From contig CACYKH010000009.1 in assembly GCA_902774915.1 (NCBI GenBank), forward strand, positions 1 to 64,000: a DNA stretch of 64,000 bases, read 5' to 3'. The notes beneath the pieces were generated by a model, which had not been told where the DNA came from, made no database searches, and saw nothing but the letters and a program-made list of their open reading frames with translations. Source of the stretch: an uncultured Lachnospiraceae bacterium. GTDB lineage: Bacteria > Bacillota > Clostridia > Lachnospirales > Lachnospiraceae. The translations under genes and the position numbers were made by a program. Shown here in pieces: positions 1 to 8,967 of this stretch. Within the stretch, counting starts at the first letter, position 1, and each line of letters opens with the position of its first letter.

Positions 1-417
<417 letters not shown>

Positions 418-426
418 CTAAATAAA

Positions 427-455
427 ATAATAACACAATTTGAAAACTTTGTGAA
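427..455 (-). promoter_or_regulatory. Likely sigma-A type promoter for nifJ
   Basis: On the minus strand a TTCACA box (450-455) is separated by 17 bases from TATTAT (427-432). This fits the vegetative promoter consensus well and lies about 100 bases upstream of the nifJ start. The leader that follows contains short hairpins but no riboswitch class that I recognise. Confidence 0.6.
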
Positions 456-528
456 CAAAGAAAAGCCCCTATTTTACTAATCTTTATTAAGTATATGATA
501 CTAAAATTAAGTACATTTAACTTTGCGT

Positions 529-562
529 AAAAAAAGACGCCAACGGGAATTCCGCTGGCGTC
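529..562 (-). terminator. Rho-independent terminator of the BtrH-like gene
   Basis: Positions 536-562 form a GC-rich hairpin (GACGCCA arm with CGG inner stem and one mismatch) followed on the minus strand by a run of seven T (529-535). It starts 10 bases after the stop of the 573-1634 gene. Confidence 0.85.
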
Positions 563-572
563 ACTCTGATTA

Positions 573-1634
573 TTATTTAGCTCTCTGATCAAGTCTTGAG
601 AGCACTTCCAGGAGGACAGCTACCTCCTTCTCCTTTGCGATACGGAAGTAGTCCTTAAATCTTGCTGCCTCAGCAACATCCTCATTGATAGAAATCTTGA
701 TAAGCAGGTTACGAGCTGCCTGCATGTTCTTAACAACCTCTTCATACTCTGCTATAAGATCAGCATCGTAATTCAGATAACCGTTAGCCATGAGATACTT
801 AATTCTCTCAAGCATCAGCACCTTGTGGTCATACATTACATGAAGTGCTCTGATATCAAAATCAGGTTCTTCTGACTGCATCTGCTTCATTATTCTATCA
901 AGAGCTACATCGTAAACCTCTACTCCGAAGGTTGTATCGTTGAATCTATTTCTCATCATACGGAAATGATTCTTTGTATCCTGAGAATTCAGATACTCAC
1001 GAAGTGTATCTCTTATAAGAGTAGTATCTACATCATAGTAACATGTATCAGTATTCTTAAATATTACATAGAGTCCTCTTGTACCCTTGTAGTCATCCTT
1101 GAACATATGGTCCTCATCAGCTGCAATAGCTGTGTAACCCTTACGAACATCTTCAAATGATAACTTGTTATGAGCATATTTATCCTTAAATGTGAAGTCT
1201 CCACAATAGAAGCCTTCGCCCTCAAGATCATATCCGTAGATAAACAGCTCGTGAGGGAACTTATAATCTACATCGAAATCACTAAGAATCTTAGCCTCAT
1301 CAAACACACCGTATACATATCCGCCGAGGTCAATTGTCTTGATAATGAAATCTACAATATCGCCACAATAACTTTCGATCTGTTCTTTTGTCATAAGAGA
1401 TGTTATGAGATAAGGACATTCCTTAAGTGAACTGCTACCAGGCATGATGTCTGCAAAAAGCATATCGTCGCCTGTAAAAATCTCTTCTATGTTGTAACAT
1501 CTAAGCTGAATGTAGTTACTATATATCCATTTCTTAGCGTTATCATCATCTGATAGAATTGAAAATAATGTTGCATGCCACTGCCATGATGTGATCAGTG
1601 GAGTTCTTGTTACTGGTAATCTCTTCTTAGCCAT
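573..1634 (-). CDS. BtrH-like (papain-like fold) protein paired with an acyl carrier protein
   Basis: A 353-residue protein starting from an ATG with AAGGAGGGG upstream. No signal peptide or membrane segment is visible, so it should be cytoplasmic. The central part, with HELFIYGYD and FYCGDFTFKDKY followed by LSFEDVRKGY, resembles the BtrH family and its relatives near non-ribosomal peptide and aminoglycoside genes. BtrH of butirosin biosynthesis transfers an acyl group from the carrier protein BtrI to an amine. The gene directly upstream in the same transcript, 15 bases away, encodes an acyl carrier protein, which fits such a role. The C-terminal 100 residues are helical and charged. The family call is by remembered motif pattern only, no catalytic residue could be assigned, and the substrate is unknown. 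Confidence 0.45.
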   Translation of the reverse strand: MAKKRLPVTRTPLITSWQWHATLFSILSDDDNAKKWIYSNYIQLRCYNIEEIFTGDDMLFADIMPGSSSLKECPYLITSLMTKEQIESYCGDIVDFIIKTIDLGGYVYGVFDEAKILSDFDVDYKFPHELFIYGYDLEGEGFYCGDFTFKDKYAHNKLSFEDVRKGYTAIAADEDHMFKDDYKGTRGLYVIFKNTDTCYYDVDTTLIRDTLREYLNSQDTKNHFRMMRNRFNDTTFGVEVYDVALDRIMKQMQSEEPDFDIRALHVMYDHKVLMLERIKYLMANGYLNYDADLIAEYEEVVKNMQAARNLLIKISINEDVAEAARFKDYFRIAKEKEVAVLLEVLSRLDQRAK

Positions 1635-1649
1635 TTTTGTTACCCCTCC

Positions 1650-1904
1650 TTAATCAACCTTATCCAATTTTTCTTTTATTACTGCTGCAAGATCTCCAAA
1701 AGTATCATAGCTTTCAAGAGACAGCTCATAGTCTGTAAATTTAACCCCAAACTTCTCTTCAGCAGCAACTATCAGTCTAATGATCGAAACTGAATTAATA
1801 CCATACTCACTAACGATATTCTTATCAATTTCAACTTCGCCAAGCTCAGGCATTATTTCTTCGATAAGAGCCTTCAGCTCGAGTTTTACTTGTTCTTTTT
1901 CCAT
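1650..1904 (-). CDS. Acyl carrier protein (phosphopantetheine-binding)
   Basis: Translation from the ATG at 1904 gives 84 residues, the usual ACP length. The motif YGINSVSIIRLI contains the serine that would carry 4'-phosphopantetheine, in the GxxS context at the start of helix II. Acidic residues dominate, as usual for ACPs. The start at 1904 follows AAAGGGG. An in-frame ATG at 1949, which has AAGG five bases upstream, is a possible alternative that would add 15 basic residues untypical of the family. The gene is first in a two-gene unit with the BtrH-like gene and has its own promoter. It is not next to any fatty-acid synthesis genes here, so it is likely a dedicated carrier for a small acyl or aminoacyl transfer pathway. 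Confidence 0.8.
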   Translation of the reverse strand: MEKEQVKLELKALIEEIMPELGEVEIDKNIVSEYGINSVSIIRLIVAAEEKFGVKFTDYELSLESYDTFGDLAAVIKEKLDKVD

Positions 1905-1979
1905 TCGTAACGTATCCCCTTTCTTATGTCCATATAGTTTTGTTTTCATAGAAGCCTTCTCTCTCCTACGCACACTATT

Positions 1980-2007
1980 ATTCTATCATAAACCGAGGAT
2001 ATGTAAA
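1980..2007 (-). promoter_or_regulatory. Likely promoter of the ACP / BtrH-like unit
   Basis: On the minus strand TTTACA (2002-2007) is spaced 16 bases from TAGAAT (1980-1985), just outside the end of the calpain gene and upstream of the ACP start. Confidence 0.5.
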
Positions 2008-2011
2008 AGAA

Positions 2012-4864
2012 TTATTTCACTCTGGTCATAGTCTCCATATTCACATTTTTTTCTCTTCCACGACCTTTAAGACTGTTCTGTATTTTCTCTATATGCTCTT
2101 CCTTCATCTTTGGTGTAGGTTTATTCATCTTACATACATTTACAGATTTTACTACGTTTCTGAATGCCTTATTTTTATACATTTTATCGGAAATAGCATC
2201 TATCTTATCAGTATTTTTTTTATCCTTACCCTTGTAAAAACTTTCAACTAGATTTTTTGCGTATCCCCTTTCAAAATCCTCACGAGGATTATTTCCCTTT
2301 TCTATCGAATCCACCATTTGATGAATACTGCCGCACACACTTTTTCTGGCCTTCTGTCTTCCGCTCGTTTCCGAAAGTTTTTCAACATGATCCTCATATG
2401 CCTTTGTCAGTTTTTTCAGAGGGTCTGTAAGTTTTTTTAGTTCCTCCAAACTCTGTCCACCTGACATGGCCAGATTATGACGAAATTCTTTTATGCCATT
2501 CGAAAGTTCCTTATACTCTGGAGAATCCTTAGAAAATAAAGAATCTGTGGAAACCATCGCATCATATATATCATTTGCAACCTTTATCATATCTACAAGT
2601 TTATCAGCAGTAACTGTACTATTTTTTTGAGCCTGTGAATCTTCTGGAGTTATGATGTCATAGCCCTCAGTCTTCATATGTTTTGTATTAGCAAGTATTT
2701 TACCGCCATTAATATATACTCTGTTGCAGTCGCGGGCAAATTCCTTAACACGAACATCGAATATTCCGTCCTTGACGTTGACCCACTTCTGCTTAAGCAT
2801 TCCGTTCTCATTTACATATTCCATTCCATTGTTCTGACTAGTTTTTGTCCATGGATTCTTAACACGCAAATATAATTCCGGTGGAACATCATCTGATTTG
2901 TAGGCTCCTATGATAGAATAAGAATGCTGAGCATCCATGACCTCTGTATCACCTTTCTCTACCGTACCAAATGATACCAGCAGACCGTTATCTATAGCAT
3001 TCGATATCTTTCTAAAAAATTCTTCCTGCTCAGCTTCGATATTTCTGCTTCCTAAACTGGTATAGTTTGCTTCCTTAAAACCATCCCAAAAAGGACGTAG
3101 CATATCTTGATATTCCTTAAACGCTTCATCAGTATACAGACTATAATCTACTTTCAGCCAGTCTTCAAAATTCTTCGCAGTTTCATTCATGAATTTTGCT
3201 GTTTTTACACCGCTAATAACATTTTTACTCTTCTGCTTTCTCTTATTAAACGACTCAGCTCTCTTTACAAGATGGTCATATACTAAATCTAAAAGATTCT
3301 CATCAGGTTTCGGACTCACCGAATTGCAAACATCTAAAACCTGAAACTTATTCAGCTTCATAAAATCCGCTTCGTCCATCTGACCGTTTGAAGCTTTATA
3401 GAATTGATAGAAAGCATGTTTTGTGATAGATTGAGGATCTTTTTGATCAACATGAATTATCTTATTCATATTGACTACATCCTGAAGCTGTGCCTTAATA
3501 TCTCTACCTTTTTCATATCCCTCTGGAGCATAAGGAACCTCAAGGGAATCGCAAGCACCTTCGAGACCGAGTACATTTTCCATAAAGATTTCACTGCGTC
3601 CACCCTCAATTCCGGATATACTCGGAGTCCAATCCGCATATTTCGGATCAGCCGGATCAACTGGAAGATTTACAACATCACGATGAGACTCATGGAGTCC
3701 GGACATTGCATATGCCTTTTCAATCAAATTTACCCACAAACAATCTGACGAAAGTCTGTCTGTACTACCCCAGTCTTCAATCCTTGGTATTTTTTTATCA
3801 ACTCTGACATATACAGGCTGAAACACTCTTTTGGTTCCTGTACTATCAGTTCCACGAGCATAAAAACGAACTGTAGCTGTACCATCTCCATTATCAGTTA
3901 TCATATCCTTTATCTTTTGAGGATATAATCTTGCAAGATTCTGCAGACCAGAAAGCATGTAACAGTTACCCGTATACGCCTGAGAAACATCAGTCATTCT
4001 AGGTTCATGAGGAAAAATTGGCGCATCACTCATATCTACATCTACGAAATTCTCGTTTGCTTCCGCTTTCCATCCTGAATAATCTTCGCCTTCCTTCGCC
4101 ATATCAAATTTCGCATCCAGTTTTACTCCGACTGCATTAATGTAATGTACTGTTTCCGGATTACTTTTCGTACCATTCTTATATCTTTGCATACGAAGAT
4201 GCTTTGGCTTAGTAAGCTTTTTTTTATTGTTAAATTCCTTCAGAGTATCCTTCAGATTCAGCTGATTTTCTTCGCTAATATTAGTCTGTCCCTCAGCAAA
4301 ATACATAACGTCAACACGTTCTTCAAGATCTGAAAGATCTCCTCTTTTCATTGTATCGAAATAATTACTAAATGTAGCAAGCGCACGTCTTCTATTATCC
4401 AGAACCTCGCTTTTCTTAAGAAGCTCCCGGGATATCTTTTCCCTCGTTTCCTTGGAACCTTCAGTAAACTCTTTACTGCCTTCCCTCTTATAAATTTCTC
4501 TTCTAAGACTCCTATCCTGCTGACTAAGAAGTCTTTCCATTTCTGCTATTTTTTTGGGCAGTTCCTTTACTAACTGTATTTCCTTCTCGTAATTCTCATG
4601 TTCATATGGATCTAATTCAGCATATTTCTGTACCTGTTTCAAAAACGATCTGAAGCTTGAATCACCATCAAAAAAAGCACGATAAATGGTACAAAGATCC
4701 AGAAGCTTTTGCTTCGTCATAAAGGAACTTTGCTCATAATCGTGAAATCCTGCATATTCTGATGAGTGACTACTCATTTGTGCATCAGCATCTTGCAAAT
4801 ACTGAGCTCGCTGAGTCACCTTGTCAAAATCATTCTCTTGTTCGAAATTATTCTGTTCTTTCAT
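2012..4864 (-). CDS. Calpain-family cysteine protease (peptidase C2), large cytoplasmic form
   Basis: A 950-residue protein with AGGAG eight bases before its ATG. The calpain catalytic triad is visible in order: cysteine in YTGNCYMLSGL at about residue 299, histidine in DAQHSYSIIGAY at about 646, and asparagine in LRVKNPW at about 669. The spacing between Cys and His (about 350 residues) is longer than in animal calpains (roughly 150-170), so there is an insertion. The first 250 residues are helical and very charged (probable coiled coil), and the last 250 residues are also helical and lysine-rich. No signal peptide or membrane segment is seen. Calpains cleave proteins in a limited way. Bacterial members are poorly studied and no substrate can be named here. 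The gene stands alone, with a terminator-like hairpin upstream. Confidence 0.8.
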   Translation of the reverse strand: MKEQNNFEQENDFDKVTQRAQYLQDADAQMSSHSSEYAGFHDYEQSSFMTKQKLLDLCTIYRAFFDGDSSFRSFLKQVQKYAELDPYEHENYEKEIQLVKELPKKIAEMERLLSQQDRSLRREIYKREGSKEFTEGSKETREKISRELLKKSEVLDNRRRALATFSNYFDTMKRGDLSDLEERVDVMYFAEGQTNISEENQLNLKDTLKEFNNKKKLTKPKHLRMQRYKNGTKSNPETVHYINAVGVKLDAKFDMAKEGEDYSGWKAEANENFVDVDMSDAPIFPHEPRMTDVSQAYTGNCYMLSGLQNLARLYPQKIKDMITDNGDGTATVRFYARGTDSTGTKRVFQPVYVRVDKKIPRIEDWGSTDRLSSDCLWVNLIEKAYAMSGLHESHRDVVNLPVDPADPKYADWTPSISGIEGGRSEIFMENVLGLEGACDSLEVPYAPEGYEKGRDIKAQLQDVVNMNKIIHVDQKDPQSITKHAFYQFYKASNGQMDEADFMKLNKFQVLDVCNSVSPKPDENLLDLVYDHLVKRAESFNKRKQKSKNVISGVKTAKFMNETAKNFEDWLKVDYSLYTDEAFKEYQDMLRPFWDGFKEANYTSLGSRNIEAEQEEFFRKISNAIDNGLLVSFGTVEKGDTEVMDAQHSYSIIGAYKSDDVPPELYLRVKNPWTKTSQNNGMEYVNENGMLKQKWVNVKDGIFDVRVKEFARDCNRVYINGGKILANTKHMKTEGYDIITPEDSQAQKNSTVTADKLVDMIKVANDIYDAMVSTDSLFSKDSPEYKELSNGIKEFRHNLAMSGGQSLEELKKLTDPLKKLTKAYEDHVEKLSETSGRQKARKSVCGSIHQMVDSIEKGNNPREDFERGYAKNLVESFYKGKDKKNTDKIDAISDKMYKNKAFRNVVKSVNVCKMNKPTPKMKEEHIEKIQNSLKGRGREKNVNMETMTRVK

Positions 4865-4923
4865 AAAACAAACTCCTAAAAACTATAGAATAGAATAATC
4901 ATCATACAAGTTCATATTAGCAT

Positions 4924-4943
4924 AAAAAGCGCTACAAAAGCGC
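4924..4943 (-). terminator. Terminator-like hairpin upstream of the calpain gene
   Basis: GCGCT / AGCGC inverted repeat (4929-4943) followed on the minus strand by five T. It would stop minus-strand transcription coming from the IS remnant before the calpain gene. Confidence 0.45.
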
Positions 4944-4956
4944 AACAAATTTGATA

Positions 4957-5768
4957 TGTACCCTCTTTACTAGGCAAACCAGTAAGAAGGGTATTTTTAT
5001 GCGTTATAGTTATGAATACAAAAGAAAGGTAGTAGAATTATTAATTGCTTGATGAAATTAGGGAAGTTTTTGAACAAAACAAACGTAGACATAGTGTTAG
5101 ACGCGTTCATCAGGAATTAGTTAACAGAGGTTTTAACGTTAACCACAAACGGGTACAACACCTTATACATAAAGAAGGGTTATTGAGAAAACGTCCTAAG
5201 GAGAAATATCACTCTTATAAGGGCGAAGTAGGAAGGATTGCTGATAATGTAATAAAACGAGATTTTAAAACAACCTCACCTTTGAAAAAGTGGACTACAG
5301 ATGTATCGCAGTTTAACTTTTCTTGGGGGAAATGTTATATTCCTCCTATTCTAGATATTAATACAAACGAGATCATTTCCTATGATCTTTCATTGCATCC
5401 AACTCTCGATCAAGTTAAAAGAATGCTGGAAAAAGTATTTGAAAATTTCCTGATGTAACGGGATTAATCTTTCATTCTGATCAAGGTTGGCAATACCAAC
5501 ATGCTTATTATAGAAAAATGCTAATGGAACATGGATTGTTCAATCTATGTCAAGGAAAGGTAACTGCTACGATAATTGTATAATGGAAACATTCTTTGGA
5601 AGAATGAAAAACGAAATGTATTATGGATACGAAAAAGAGTATTCATCTTTTGAAGAATTCAATAAGGCTGTTGAAGAATATATAGATTATTATAACAATA
5701 AAAGAATTCAGGCAAAAACAAAATACTTCCCCTATATGATTATTCTATCATATTATTTAGGGTTTTAA
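4957..5768 (+). mobile_element. Decayed IS3-family insertion sequence (transposase pseudogene)
   Basis: A plus-strand ATG at 4999 gives MRYSYEYKRKVVELL, the typical start of IS3-family OrfA. It then runs through a deletion into OrfB sequence (LLDEIREVFEQNKRRH onward). OrfB is broken by two frameshifts, near 5447 and near 5543. The three DDE residues can all be found in separate frames: Asp in WTTDVSQF, Asp in FHSDQGW, and Glu in IMETFFGR. The C-terminus ends abnormally after NNKRIQAK, and no matching right inverted end is seen. A hairpin (4961-4991) followed by TATTTTT sits between the presumed left end at 4957 and the OrfA start, as often seen where IS elements block read-in transcription. 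The element cannot be active. Confidence 0.85.
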
Positions 5769-5838
5769 AGGTGTCATCTCGTATCGTTCGTCTCCAATTA
5801 TGTATGATTTCGTAAATCATTAAAATAGACATTTTCCA

Positions 5839-5873
5839 TAAAAAGACCCCTTATGCATAAAGCATAAGGGGTC
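5839..5873 (-). terminator. Rho-independent terminator of the MazF-like gene
   Basis: A perfect 12-base stem (GACCCCTTATGC and its complement, 5845-5873) with a five-base loop, followed on the minus strand by TTTTTAT. It lies 80 bases downstream of the stop of the 5953-6738 gene. Confidence 0.8.
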
Positions 5874-5952
5874 CAAGTTTAGACATATTGTCCTAAGATT
5901 GATGCCGGTAAACGGCTTTGTACTGTAATTATACGTTGTCTTAATTACGATG

Positions 5953-6738
5953 TCAACCTTTTGTAAACATTTCAAGAATCTTTGAATCTATTTTATTCAT
6001 ATTATTAGGTGATAGCTTAACTCCATTTAATACTCCATGTGTTGTTTTAGGATCTACTATGCGGATTTTACTAATGCACCTTATTTGAGAAACGAGAGCC
6101 ATGCTACCTGATTTCATTTTATTCAATTCATTAAGCATTTTTGATAAATCTTTACGCTTAGAATTTAAATGTGCAATTCTTTTTTTGTTTTCTTCAATTA
6201 GTTTTTGTGTTTCCTCAAATCGTTCTTTAGACATCTCTACAGCACCTGTCTGTACAGTTGATAATAACGTGTCTAATAGTGACAGCGTTTGATTGATAGA
6301 ATCTTTCTCACTTTTAATAGTCTGAGTCATACCTAAAATTTTCAAACGCAGATTAAGGTATAGTTCGTCACCTATATCAATGTTATATTTCGATATTATT
6401 TTATCGTCCGTAGAGGATAATGGAATAACTGTGACAACAGGAGACGAAAGATTGTTATTGTTGTCTATTACAACAGCATAATGTAAACCGCCATATTCAC
6501 TACCAATATTAAATCCAAAGTCAACTTTAATAATATCTCCACGTTCATATCTCTTATTTCTTTTAGGATCAAATGACTCCTCAAATTTTATATAATTTGT
6601 ATATGTATGAAGCCAATAAGAGATTAAATCTGTTTTCTTTGGATGAATATCAGCTAATTCTGTTAAAAAATCATCCAATATTTCAATCGTTTTATTCTTA
6701 TGTAGTAATACTTGTTCTTTAGTTTTTTCCTTACTCAT
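5953..6738 (-). CDS. PemK/MazF-type toxin-like protein with long C-terminal helical extension
   Basis: The N-terminal half contains RGDIIKVDFGFNIGSEYGG followed by HYAVVIDNN and VVTVIPLSS, the PemK/MazF SH3-like fold whose members cut mRNA. The GSEYGG form is common in a Clostridia subgroup. Roughly residues 170-215 are charged and helical (probable coiled coil), and the tail resembles VKLSPNNMNKIDSKI found in this subgroup. At about 261 residues it is more than twice the length of classic MazF. I place the start at the ATG 6738 behind AUGGGGUG rather than at the GTG at 6750, which has no Shine-Dalgarno. No antitoxin ORF is visible next to it, so either the antitoxin is elsewhere or the N-terminal 50 helical residues and tail play that role. 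A palindrome lies upstream at 6804-6824. Confidence 0.75.
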   Translation of the reverse strand: MSKEKTKEQVLLHKNKTIEILDDFLTELADIHPKKTDLISYWLHTYTNYIKFEESFDPKRNKRYERGDIIKVDFGFNIGSEYGGLHYAVVIDNNNNLSSPVVTVIPLSSTDDKIISKYNIDIGDELYLNLRLKILGMTQTIKSEKDSINQTLSLLDTLLSTVQTGAVEMSKERFEETQKLIEENKKRIAHLNSKRKDLSKMLNELNKMKSGSMALVSQIRCISKIRIVDPKTTHGVLNGVKLSPNNMNKIDSKILEMFTKG

Positions 6739-7051
6739 ATCTGTTTGCACCCCATCAAATTATTTACTATAAAACGTTCTTTAGTTTACTCTTTCATATA
6801 AAATACTATACTAAGGATATAGTACAACTAGGTGGTAATATAATACCATAGGATAATGCATCTATCAATTAATCCAAACACTTGAATTATCATCCTTTAG
6901 ACAGTCCCCATAAGCGGATTATAGCAATGAGTCAATTCGGCCTTGAGCCCTTTTAATACAAAAAAGAGAGCTGGATAATACCAACTCTCTTAAGCATGAA
7001 TCCAAAGACGCATGCCGCAATTCACACAAAACAAAACCCTATTGATTGTCC
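6739..7051. other. Intergenic region with a palindrome upstream of the MazF-like gene
   Basis: No gene is supported here. It holds the leader of the MazF-like gene, a perfect inverted repeat TACTATA-N7-TATAGTA at 6804-6824 that could be an operator in the promoter region, and a terminator (6960-6990) serving the dGTPase remnant. Nothing else is recognised. Confidence 0.5.
6960..6990 (-). terminator. Terminator downstream of the dGTPase remnant
   Basis: Inverted repeat AGAGAG-c-TGG / CCA-a-CTCTCT (6965-6990) with a six-base loop and a T run on the minus strand. Confidence 0.7.
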
Positions 7052-7408
7052 CTAACGACAAACCCTAAAACCAAACCCTAAAAAACTTTGAATACCCCCC
7101 AAATCTTGACCAATCGAAATAGCCTTAGTCAATTCTGTATTTAACCCCAATTCACTAGCAATTGTTCCGCTAACAGAATCAACATGAGAAACATGCTCCA
7201 TCCTAGTACATATATGTTCATTATCAATATCAAAAAACACCTGTGTTTTATGCTTTAATCTTCGATATGCATAAGAATGGAGAATTCTTGTATAATCTCG
7301 AGCAAACAGGCTTCTAACATCATTCTTCTTTTCATATAATTGCGTTTCTCTTTTTATACAGGCATCCCATAAAAATCCATTCTCATATGTACATGTCACT
7401 TTTTTCAA
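7052..7408 (-). pseudogene. dGTP triphosphohydrolase N-terminal remnant, HD motif lost
   Basis: The frame starts at a TTG (7406-7408) with AAAGG upstream and gives 118 residues. The sequence FARDYTRILHSYAYRRLKHK followed by TQVF is the conserved start of dGTPase-like HD hydrolases, and TRMEHVSHV carries the first metal-binding histidine. At the point where the family has GHDLGHTPFGH, this protein reads GQDLGGIQSFLG and stops ten residues later. The paired histidine and the later catalytic parts are therefore missing. Family members are 350-500 residues. Intact relatives act in nucleotide balance and phage defence by draining dGTP. This copy should be catalytically dead. A terminator follows it, so it may still be transcribed. 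Confidence 0.8.
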
Positions 7409-7489
7409 ACTTACCTTTCTTTTTCATTTACACCTCAACATCTTTTTTTAGAAACATAGTATAAACCAATTCTATACAGATAAAATTTT

Positions 7490-7966
7490 TTAATTTACAT
7501 AATTAAAAATCATAATAATCCATAAATATAAACTCATCGCAATCGAACCAAAAACACCAACCGCAACACTTGCCACAAAACAATAAATACACCTATTTTC
7601 TATGCCCAAGAAAGATATCGAAAGAATAAAAACAAGTGCGATAAACACATACAAACCTGTAATCAAATGAGAAAAAACAATATTTGAATAATGATTTGTT
7701 TCTTTTAACAATTTTATATAACTATTATTATCATTCATTGTGATTATAATTGATAAAATAGTTATATCAAACCCCAAATAAACGCCCCAAAAATCTGACA
7801 ATAGTCCAATTGTTGTTGATATTCTATCTGTCAATGAATCTTTATCAACCACTAAATACTTCATTGTCAATACTCCAAAAATAGCCATAATCACTATCGG
7901 AATAATAATAATTTTGATCCTATCTAGTTTTTGAGCTTTACTAAGACTTTCCAATGCTACCTTCAA
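7490..7966 (-). CDS. Small membrane protein of unknown function (about four transmembrane segments)
   Basis: A 158-residue protein with hydrophobic segments at about 19-38, 47-75, 95-117 and 124-154, so nearly all of it is membrane-embedded. The start is uncertain: TTG at 7966 or TTG at 7954, which has GAAGG five bases upstream. It overlaps the end of the preceding gene (stop at 7941), so the two are probably translationally coupled and work together. I do not recognise the family. The pairing of a soluble protein with a small multi-pass membrane protein in an accessory island resembles the layout of several two-gene phage-defence systems, but no motif confirms this. Confidence 0.6.
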   Translation of the reverse strand: MKVALESLSKAQKLDRIKIIIIPIVIMAIFGVLTMKYLVVDKDSLTDRISTTIGLLSDFWGVYLGFDITILSIIITMNDNNSYIKLLKETNHYSNIVFSHLITGLYVFIALVFILSISFLGIENRCIYCFVASVAVGVFGSIAMSLYLWIIMIFNYVN

Positions 7967-8849
7967 CCTCTTCTCGATAATATCCCTTTATCTGTGCATA
8001 TAAATCACTCGAACAAACAACACGCCCCTCAGTTTTTATCACGCTCACTTTATGCATTACTTTATCAGATAACAAATCCACTGCATCTTTCATATTATTA
8101 TTGCTTAATTTAAACTTTTTTATATCACCTCTATAATCCGTAATCAATCTTATTGTATCTTCATCCGATAAAGGATTATCAAATCCAGCATAATCATTAT
8201 TCTTTTTCTTCTTCTTTTTAAATATTACCTCGACAGAATCAGCATCTAGAGGAATTCTCTTAATTGCTCCAAATGTAGATCCTTCATGAATAAACTCTTT
8301 AAAAGCTCTCGTATTAGTTTTTATTTCCAAATCAAATAACGTGAACTGTTTTCTTCCCAAAAACTTTTTGTACGCCATATCATTTATCAGAGGTGTCATT
8401 TTAAAATCTCCATATCCAGCTAATCTCAAATATTTTATAACCGAATTAGCTCTAGCCCCACTAAAGTTATATTCAACACCAATAATATCCGTATCCCTAA
8501 AAAAAACACAGTGTGTAATTTCAGCCACATTTTGATCTTCATCTATTATTTCACTTAAACTGCTAAGGTTTCCATTTTGTTCTATTACAGGTAAAATATC
8601 TCTTCTACATAATACTAACTTAAAAGAAATACTGAATTCATTAACATTATCTATTATTAATAATAATCCCGAAGAGGTAGACATCTCTCTATACATTGTT
8701 TTCGCCCCTTCATTCTCCTGCTTATCATATAGTTCTAATAAAGCATCATTAATTTTACGCCTATCCTCTGATAAAGTATTACCTTCTTTATTGTATTTAA
8801 ATCCAGATATTTTGTAATAATAAACTGTTCTTGTAACCTGATTTCCCAT
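7941..8849 (-). CDS. Unrecognised soluble protein, partner of the overlapping membrane protein
   Basis: About 302 residues from the ATG at 8849, which has GGGAG nine bases upstream; the frame is open to a GTG at 8870. It has a beta-rich N-terminal part (TVYYYKISGFKYN), a middle part with IIGVEYNFSGARANSVIKYL, and a run of six lysines near residue 218. The pattern recalls the uncharacterised DUF6731-type proteins found near phage or restriction genes, but I cannot confirm this. No signal peptide or membrane segment is seen. The stop overlaps the start of the membrane protein gene downstream by 26 bases. No catalytic motif could be picked out, so the function is unknown. Confidence 0.6.
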   Translation of the reverse strand: MGNQVTRTVYYYKISGFKYNKEGNTLSEDRRKINDALLELYDKQENEGAKTMYREMSTSSGLLLIIDNVNEFSISFKLVLCRRDILPVIEQNGNLSSLSEIIDEDQNVAEITHCVFFRDTDIIGVEYNFSGARANSVIKYLRLAGYGDFKMTPLINDMAYKKFLGRKQFTLFDLEIKTNTRAFKEFIHEGSTFGAIKRIPLDADSVEVIFKKKKKKNNDYAGFDNPLSDEDTIRLITDYRGDIKKFKLSNNNMKDAVDLLSDKVMHKVSVIKTEGRVVCSSDLYAQIKGYYREEVEGSIGKS

Positions 8850-8967
8850 CTTTGTACTCTCCCAAAACACCAGTTTTTCTAAGTATTATTAGATTTATAT
8901 TTCCCCGAGCTTTCATAAATAGTGTTGACACGCCTTCTATTTATAAATTCCGCATAACGCAAATGCC

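Noticed and set aside
5774-5838. Right end of the IS3-like element or an attachment site
   Set aside because: No inverted repeat matching the left end at 4957 and no direct repeat flanking the element could be found.
7490-8849. Assignment as a Kiwa defence system (membrane protein plus soluble protein)
   Set aside because: Only the layout is similar. I could not find motifs of KwaA or KwaB in either protein.
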